This document shows, piece by piece, positions 59,390 through 64,000 of a DNA stretch of 64,000 nucleotides. The notes under the pieces were generated by a model. It saw only the letters and a list, made by a program, of their open reading frames with translations, was not told the origin of the DNA and searched no databases. The stretch is taken from the NCBI GenBank assembly GCA_963811055.1, contig CAWEPQ010000003.1, positions 62,001 through 126,000 of the forward strand, written 5' to 3'. The stretch is from JACVRW01 sp963811055 (lineage in GTDB: Bacteria; Actinomycetota; Thermoleophilia; Solirubrobacterales; Thermoleophilaceae). Within the stretch, counting starts at the first letter, position 1. Every line of letters starts with the position of its first letter. The position numbers and the translations under genes were made by a program.

Positions 59390-60172
59390 CTACAACCCCG
59401 GCACGTGACGCACCGCGAAGCCGGCGGTGCTGCGCGGCGCGTCCTGCCAGCGGGTGCCTGAGCGGCCGCGGCCGCTGGTGTCGAACCGCAGGCCCGCCAC
59501 GACCATGAAGATGTGGCCCGGGTTCGTGTAGATCGTGATCCAGTCGCCGGGACCGGACCGCCCGTAGCCAAGGAAGTCGCCGGAGGTGAGCGGGCGCCCG
59601 AGCAGCCCCGCGCCCGCGAGAGCGAACGACACCGAGCCGGAGCAGTCGTAGCCGTTGTCGCGCCATGCGCCGTGGCCCCCACCCCAGCGGTAGGGGAACT
59701 TCGCGATCTGGTTGGCGGCGAGGATCACGCGTTTGACCACCTCGGGAGCGTCCTCGGGAGCCACCGCCGTGCCGTCGCTCGCCACTCGCGCTCGCGGCCC
59801 GGTGGGCAGGTAGGCCGTGGACGTGAGGTAGCCGCGGAAGTCGCTCAGCGCCGCCCGCGCGGCGCGCAGCTCGGCGCGCACCTCGTCGTCGGACTGGGCG
59901 CCGGGGCTCGGGCGGTCGTCGCTCGGGTCGGCCTCACCCGTCTGGGCGCCGGCTCCGAGCAGCTCGACCGCGCGCGCCTGCGAACGCGCCTCCTCGCGCT
60001 TGACGCGATCGGCGTCGGAACGGGCCTCACGTGCGGCCTCCGGCGTGAGCACGGGGTCCGGCGGGGCCTCGCTCTTACCCGAGTCGGTGCCGCAACCGGC
60101 GGCCGCCAGCGCGGCCACCAGGCCCAGCGCGATCAGCCGGCGGGGCGGTCTGACTGGAATCGAGCCTTCCAC
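59390..60172 (-). CDS. NlpC/P60-type lipoprotein
   Basis: A 260-residue exported protein. The signal peptide ends in the lipobox LAAAGC (C27). A coiled, Ala/Arg/Glu-rich linker of 100 residues follows, then an NlpC/P60-like domain with the nucleophile Cys in YDCSGSVSFAL and the His in NPGHIFMVV. Such enzymes cut peptidoglycan stem peptides. GTG 60172 gives an overlap of about 40 bp with the DUF1244 gene, so a later start is possible. It faces the protease operon. Confidence 0.82.
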   Translation of the reverse strand: MEGSIPVRPPRRLIALGLVAALAAAGCGTDSGKSEAPPDPVLTPEAAREARSDADRVKREEARSQARAVELLGAGAQTGEADPSDDRPSPGAQSDDEVRAELRAARAALSDFRGYLTSTAYLPTGPRARVASDGTAVAPEDAPEVVKRVILAANQIAKFPYRWGGGHGAWRDNGYDCSGSVSFALAGAGLLGRPLTSGDFLGYGRSGPGDWITIYTNPGHIFMVVAGLRFDTSGRGRSGTRWQDAPRSTAGFAVRHVPGL

Positions 60173-60393
60173 TCCTCGTAGGGCATTCCGTAGACGGTCG
60201 CCCTGGCCTCGGCGTCGGGCAGCTCGACCGCGCGCTCCTCGGCGGCCTCGCGGTACCAGCGCGCCAGGCAGTTGCGACAGAAGCCGGCCAGCTCCATGAG
60301 ATCGATGTTCGGCACGTCGGTGCGTTCGCGCAAATGCTGCACTAGCCGCCTGAAAGCGGCCGCCTCGACCTCCGTCTGGGTCGCCTGATCCAT
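60133..60393 (-). CDS. DUF1244 family protein
   Basis: An 86-residue protein: AFRRLVQHLRERTDVPNIDLMELAGFCRNCLARWYR and VYGMPYEEWKARFQ are the DUF1244 signatures. FCRNC has two conserved cysteines. Function unknown. ATG 60393 has TATGGT 9 nt upstream (60403-60408). Its 3' end overlaps the NlpC gene. Confidence 0.88.
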   Translation of the reverse strand: MDQATQTEVEAAAFRRLVQHLRERTDVPNIDLMELAGFCRNCLARWYREAAEERAVELPDAEARATVYGMPYEEWKARFQSDRPAG

Positions 60394-60413
60394 ATCCGTG
60401 GAACCATAGGGAC

Positions 60414-60803
60414 GTGCCCCATCAAGATCGCTCCAACTCACATCGACCCAACTTCCCGCCCAGCCCCTATGGCACCTCCGAGCCGCACGACGTGCTCGCC
60501 GCCGAGGAGTTCGGCATCGGGGGGCGCGACGAGCGCTTTCCCCCGGACCCGCTCGGGGTGGTCGACCCGCACGACACGCTCGCAGCCGAGGAATTCATCA
60601 TCGGCACGCGTGACGACCGCTGGCCACGCGATCCCAGCGGCTACTACGAGCCGCACGACGTGCTGGCCGCCGAGGCCTTCCCGATGCCCCTGCCGGATGC
60701 CGGTGGAGCGCATTCCGCCTCGGATTCCTCCCGGAGCCTGATCCCGCTGACGCTCGCCCTGACCGTGCTGGGCGCGGCCGCCGTGCTGCTGCGCCGGCGC
60801 TAA
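60414..60803 (+). CDS. small membrane protein with three PHDxLAAEEF repeats
   Basis: A 129-residue protein. Three tandem repeats of about 28 residues each open with EPHDVLAAEEF, DPHDTLAAEEF or EPHDVLAAEAF, the first two followed by a Gly-Arg-Asp turn and a Pro-rich loop; the C-terminal helix IPLTLALTVLGAAAVLL with a basic end is a membrane anchor. Function unknown; I recall similar repeats in other actinobacteria. GTG 60414 lies 20 bp from the divergent DUF1244 start; no clear -10 is seen for it. It converges on the ferredoxin gene. Confidence 0.65.
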   Translation: MPHQDRSNSHRPNFPPSPYGTSEPHDVLAAEEFGIGGRDERFPPDPLGVVDPHDTLAAEEFIIGTRDDRWPRDPSGYYEPHDVLAAEAFPMPLPDAGGAHSASDSSRSLIPLTLALTVLGAAAVLLRRR

Positions 60804-60833
60804 GGCGCTCGCGCTCCCCACGCTGACTTCTGT

Positions 60834-60864
60834 GCAATGAGTCCCGCTATCCGCGACTCATTGC
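60834..60864. terminator. bidirectional terminator hairpin
   Basis: GCAATGAGTC (60834-60843) and GACTCATTGC (60855-60864) form a perfect 10-bp stem with an 11-nt loop, between the convergent repeat-protein and ferredoxin genes. Confidence 0.55.
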
Positions 60865-60875
60865 GATCAAGTCGG

Positions 60876-61109
60876 CTACGGGTACAGATCCCCCGCCTCC
60901 CCGATCACGGCGATTGCCGTGACGGGGCAGTTGGCCGCTGCCTGTAGGACGTCGTCGAGGGGGGCGCCGTCCGGGTCCACCACCACTGCCTTGTCCTCCT
61001 CGTCGAGCTGGAACACGTCGGGGGCGGTGTCCACGCAGTCGCCTGAGCCGATGCACAGGGCTCGGTCCACCACGATCTCGATCCGGTTCTCCGGCGACAG
61101 CTCGGCCAC
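60876..61109 (-). CDS. ferredoxin, probably [3Fe-4S]
   Basis: A 77-residue ferredoxin. Cysteines C19 and C25 lie in CIGSGDC and the last in NCPVTAI near residue 61: C-x5-C plus CP, a three-ligand pattern typical of [3Fe-4S] ferredoxins that serve P450s. No P450 is in the window; KorAB would also need a ferredoxin. GTG 61109 has TAACCT 6 nt upstream (61116-61121). Confidence 0.85.
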   Translation of the reverse strand: MAELSPENRIEIVVDRALCIGSGDCVDTAPDVFQLDEEDKAVVVDPDGAPLDDVLQAAANCPVTAIAVIGEAGDLYP

Positions 61110-61223
61110 AGGGCGAGGTTAGTCGCGTGAGCGCCCGAACGAGACCCTCCGGTGTTTCGGCCCGAAGCGCGCCGGCTTGACCCGGCCACGCCGGGGCTGG
61201 CCATCCCTACGGGAAACGCGTGA

Positions 61224-62768
61224 TCAGGAGCGCTTGCCGCGGCCGTACACGAGCTTGAGCATGCGGCCGATCAGCTTGGTGGTGCTCGCCTTGTACGGGA
61301 GCATGTGGATATCCCGCTTCGGCGCGAAGCGGGTCACCAGGATCGACTGCTTCTTCGTGTACTTGCGGATTCCGTCGGCACCGTGGCGGGAGCCCAGACC
61401 GGAATCCTTCCAGCCGCCCATGGGCAGCTCGAGAGCCACGTAGTTGATCTGCGCGTCGTTGACGCAGCACACGCCCGCCTCGACCCTCCGCGCCAACCGC
61501 TCGCCCTTGGCCAGGTCCTTGGTCCACACCGAGGCCTGCAGGCCGTAGGGGGAGTCGTTGGCCAGCCGCACCGCCTCGTCGGCGTCCGCCACCTTCATCA
61601 CCGGCAGCGTGGGCCCGAACGTCTCCTCGGTCATGCACTCCATCGAGTGGTCCACGTCGAGCAGGAGCGTGGGCTCGTAGAAGTCGCCCTGCCCCGCCCG
61701 CTTGTGGCCTCCCACGGGGGTCCGGGCGCCCTTGGCGACCGCATCGCGCACGTGCGCGTCGATCAGGTCCATCTGCGGCGGGGAGGTGACCGCGCCGATG
61801 TCCACCGACCCGGGATCGCCGGGAGGACCCTGGCGCAGGGCGCCCAGCTTGCCCTCCACCAGCCCCACGAACTCGTCGTAGACGGGCTCCTCCACGTACA
61901 CGCGCTCGACCGAGATGCAGGTCTGCCCGCCGTTCTGCATGGAGTAGTGGACGGCCGCGTTGGCCGCCCGCTCGAGGTTGGCGTCGGACAGGACGATCAT
62001 CGGATCCTTGCCGCCCAGCTCGAGCCCCACCGGCGTGAGCGTGCGCGCCGCGCGCGCCATGACCTTCTTGCCGACCTCGGTGGACCCGGTGAACATCACG
62101 AAGTCCACCTCGTCGATGAGCGCCTCGCCCACCGAGCCGCCGCCCGGCGCGACGATGAACACGTCCTCGGGAAGCCCGCACTCGCGCAGGCCCTCGGCCA
62201 TCAGGAGCGACGTGAGCGGGGTGAGGCTCGCGGGCTTGAGCACCGCTGAGTTGCCGGCGGCGAGGGCGGGAATGCAGTCCCCGAAGGAGTTGGTGAGCGG
62301 GTAGTTCCAGGGCCCGATCACGCCGGCCACGCCCACCGGCTCGTAGCGCACGAGGAGCTTGCGCCCCATCACGAACGGCGAGGTGGTGCGCACCTTTTCG
62401 TCCGCCAGGTACTTGGGAGCGCGCTTGGCCCAGAACCCGAAGGCCCCGGCCGCGTAGCTCACCTCGGCAAGCTGGGCGTCCTCGTAGGCCTTGCCGTTCT
62501 CCGCGACGATCGTGCGGGCGATGCGGTCGGCGTTGTCGATCACCCACTTCTGGGCGCGCCTGAGGACCTTGGCGCGGCCGTCGAATCCGAGGGCGGCCCA
62601 ACCGGGCTGCGCCGCGCGCGCCCTGGCCACCACGGCCGCCACGTCTTCCGGGCCGAGCGCCGGCACCGACGCGATGACCTCGCCCGTGGCGGGGTTCTGC
62701 ACCTCGATGGTCTTGCCCTGGCCGTTCGTGCTCTGGGCGGCCAGGCCCTCAATCGTCGTCTCGGCCAT
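61224..62768 (-). CDS. aldehyde dehydrogenase
   Basis: A 514-residue ALDH superfamily enzyme. GPWNYPL has N155, the general base is E250 (LELGGKDP) and the nucleophile C284 (NGGQTCISVERV); FTGSTEVGKK is the NAD-binding turn. It oxidises an aldehyde to the acid. GAGGAGG lies 5 nt before ATG 62768. The C-terminal 40 residues are basic (KRDIHMLPYKASTTKLIGRMLK), unusual for soluble ALDHs and perhaps a membrane-associating tail. It is preceded upstream by a thioredoxin gene on the same strand. Confidence 0.93.
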   Translation of the reverse strand: MAETTIEGLAAQSTNGQGKTIEVQNPATGEVIASVPALGPEDVAAVVARARAAQPGWAALGFDGRAKVLRRAQKWVIDNADRIARTIVAENGKAYEDAQLAEVSYAAGAFGFWAKRAPKYLADEKVRTTSPFVMGRKLLVRYEPVGVAGVIGPWNYPLTNSFGDCIPALAAGNSAVLKPASLTPLTSLLMAEGLRECGLPEDVFIVAPGGGSVGEALIDEVDFVMFTGSTEVGKKVMARAARTLTPVGLELGGKDPMIVLSDANLERAANAAVHYSMQNGGQTCISVERVYVEEPVYDEFVGLVEGKLGALRQGPPGDPGSVDIGAVTSPPQMDLIDAHVRDAVAKGARTPVGGHKRAGQGDFYEPTLLLDVDHSMECMTEETFGPTLPVMKVADADEAVRLANDSPYGLQASVWTKDLAKGERLARRVEAGVCCVNDAQINYVALELPMGGWKDSGLGSRHGADGIRKYTKKQSILVTRFAPKRDIHMLPYKASTTKLIGRMLKLVYGRGKRS

Positions 62769-62827
62769 GTGTCCCTCCTCGGTTCGGTAGCTGAAGACTA
62801 TCCGGGGAGCGCAGCCCGTCCGGCGCC

Positions 62828-64000
62828 CTAGCCGAAGGTGAACGCGTAGCCGGTGACCTCAGGCGGAAGCTCCAGGCGAAGAGTCCGGTCCTCCACCCTC
62901 GGCAGCGACACGATCCGGTAGAGCCGCTGGCTCGACACGCGCAGCCTCGCTCCGCGCACGTCGCTGCCGGCCTCGCTCGCCCGGATCGGGCGCCCGTCGA
63001 GCAGCACGCGGCCCGTCCTTGGGCTCCCGTCGCGCGAGCTCAGCACCAGGAAGACCTTCCGCGCGACGAAGCGCGCCGACAGCGCGGCGTCGCGTCCCGT
63101 GGTGGCGGATTCGCGGCTGCCGCTCCACTCGCCCTCGATGGCGAAGCGGCTCGGGTCCAGCGGCCGCGTGAGCGGATAGCGGTGGAGCCCCGGGGCCGCC
63201 GCGCCGGGCACGAAGCCGCGGGCGCGCTCGTAGCCGAGGTAGGTCTCCGGGGTGGTGGTGCCGGCGGAGGGCACCTCGCCGGCAGCGCGGGTGTACCCGC
63301 CGAGGGAGCGCGTGCCGGCCTCGCGGAGCAGCGAGCGGATGGCCTTCTCGGTCTTGTCGTAGTCGCCCTCGCCGAAGTGCGTGTAGCGCACCTCACCGCG
63401 CGCGTCGATCAGATACTTGGCCGGCCAGAACTGGTTGCCCCAGGCGCTCCAGGTGGCGTAGTCGTTGTCCTGGAGCACCGGATATCTGAGCCGGTTCGAG
63501 GCGATCGCATTCTTGACGTTGGCGGTGTCGTGCTCGAAGGAGAACTCCGGCGTGTGCACACCGACGATCGTGAGCCCGCGGCGTGCGTAGCGCGCGTTCC
63601 AGGCCCGCAGGTGCGGCAGCGTGCGCAGGCAGTTGATGCAGGTGTAGGTCCAGAAGTCCACGAGCACCACGCGTCCGCGAAGGCCCGCCAACGTGAGCTT
63701 GCGGCCGCCCGGGCGGTTGAGCCACGGACCGGAGCCGGCGAAGTCAGGGGCCGGTCCGAGCTTGGGATACCCGCTGGAGGCGGCCCTGTGCGCATCCGAG
63801 TCGAAGCGCGAGCGTCCGCGGAGGCTCGCCAGCCGGTCCTCCACCGCGCCGGAGCGCTCGAGCGCCCGGGTGGGGTTGCCGACGAACGCGGGAAGGTCGT
63901 TGGCCAGCGCGGTCTGGAAGCGGATGTCGAGGTCCGCGCTCATGGCGAGCGCGGTGGCGATCATCACCACGCCCAGTACGCGCTGGAGGGCCGGTCCGCG
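62828..64000 (-). CDS. DipZ-like membrane-anchored thioredoxin, C-terminal part (cut by edge)
   Basis: The gene continues past the right edge. The visible part starts in a membrane segment (GVVMIATALAMSADL), then a linker and a thioredoxin domain with the redox motif CINC in DFWTYTCINCLRTLPHLRAW and a cis-Pro region WPAKYLIDARG. The last 130 residues are a beta-rich domain (carbohydrate-binding-like in DipZ, e.g. SRFAIEGEWSGSRES). DipZ/CcdA-type proteins carry reducing power out of the cytoplasm. ATG 63970 is inside the gene, not its start; the N-terminal CcdA part is missing here. Confidence 0.82.
   Translation of the reverse strand, partial: RGPALQRVLGVVMIATALAMSADLDIRFQTALANDLPAFVGNPTRALERSGAVEDRLASLRGRSRFDSDAHRAASSGYPKLGPAPDFAGSGPWLNRPGGRKLTLAGLRGRVVLVDFWTYTCINCLRTLPHLRAWNARYARRGLTIVGVHTPEFSFEHDTANVKNAIASNRLRYPVLQDNDYATWSAWGNQFWPAKYLIDARGEVRYTHFGEGDYDKTEKAIRSLLREAGTRSLGGYTRAAGEVPSAGTTTPETYLGYERARGFVPGAAAPGLHRYPLTRPLDPSRFAIEGEWSGSRESATTGRDAALSARFVARKVFLVLSSRDGSPRTGRVLLDGRPIRASEAGSDVRGARLRVSSQRLYRIVSLPRVEDRTLRLELPPEVTGYAFTFG

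Noticed and set aside
1..64000. tRNA, rRNA, CRISPR array, insertion sequence or prophage
   Set aside because: I found no cloverleaf with a CCA/T-arm pattern, no regular spacer-repeat array, no transposase or integrase motif and no phage genes.

Overview
The window is a very GC-rich chromosomal segment with densely packed genes on both strands, many four-base overlaps, GTG/TTG starts and long open shadow frames. Gene content (FtsZ with an extended N-terminus, ParA, paired ArsA/Get3-like ATPases, RpoD, GlpX, dodecin, EgtB, KorAB, EAL-DICT protein) points to an actinobacterium, most likely of the Thermoleophilia/Solirubrobacterales type. That placement is inference; no rRNA is present. I see no tRNA, IS element, phage or CRISPR array.

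Layout. 1-7 kb: start of a gamma-glutamyltransferase (cut by the edge), ftsZ-parA on the minus strand, divergent from two ArsA-like ATPases and a GNAT; then a large unknown protein and an HxlR regulator. 7-13 kb: AIM24-like protein, secreted SpoIVB(S55)-type protein, PilT, RpoD, an Ala/Pro-rich protein and a NarL-type regulator. 13-21 kb: diguanylate cyclase, MoeA, GlpX, dodecin, EgtB and an EAL-DICT phosphodiesterase. 21-30 kb: SDR and thiolase, a TetR-controlled cluster of alpha/beta hydrolase and two NTF2-like proteins, two MDR oxidoreductases, a sulfurtransferase and a secreted protein. 30-34 kb: complete OpuC-type betaine/choline ABC importer closed by a terminator. 34-43 kb: DUF1152 protein, GNAT, KorAB 2-oxoacid:ferredoxin oxidoreductase, DUF1254 protein and a three-subunit proton-translocating transhydrogenase. 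43-52 kb: surface-glycan cluster (multi-TM protein, three glycosyltransferases including a GT2-GT4 fusion, Gfo/Idh dehydrogenase, ABC-2 exporter). 52-64 kb: AAA ATPase behind an array of palindromes, RemA-like protein, SDR, rhodanese, PfkB kinase, ArfB, HxlR, two HtrA-like proteases, NlpC/P60 lipoprotein, DUF1244, ferredoxin, aldehyde dehydrogenase and a partial DipZ-like thioredoxin.

Three window-wide patterns stand out. First, over twenty start codons have a TANNNT hexamer (mostly TAGNNT) 6-10 nt upstream with no Shine-Dalgarno, the signature of leaderless transcripts; I used it to choose starts. Second, about ten conserved genes are broken by single-base indels, mostly in G/C runs; each repair restores a family-like sequence and often a four-base overlap, so base-level assembly error is the likeliest cause. 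Third, a 36-bp palindromic repeat with compensatory stem changes occurs three times between genes.

No complete novel defence or mobile system is evident. The most unusual regulatory structures are the palindrome array before the AAA ATPase, the fully overlapping divergent -10 elements at 28.02 kb, the two-site TetR operator and the matching operators at both HxlR genes.
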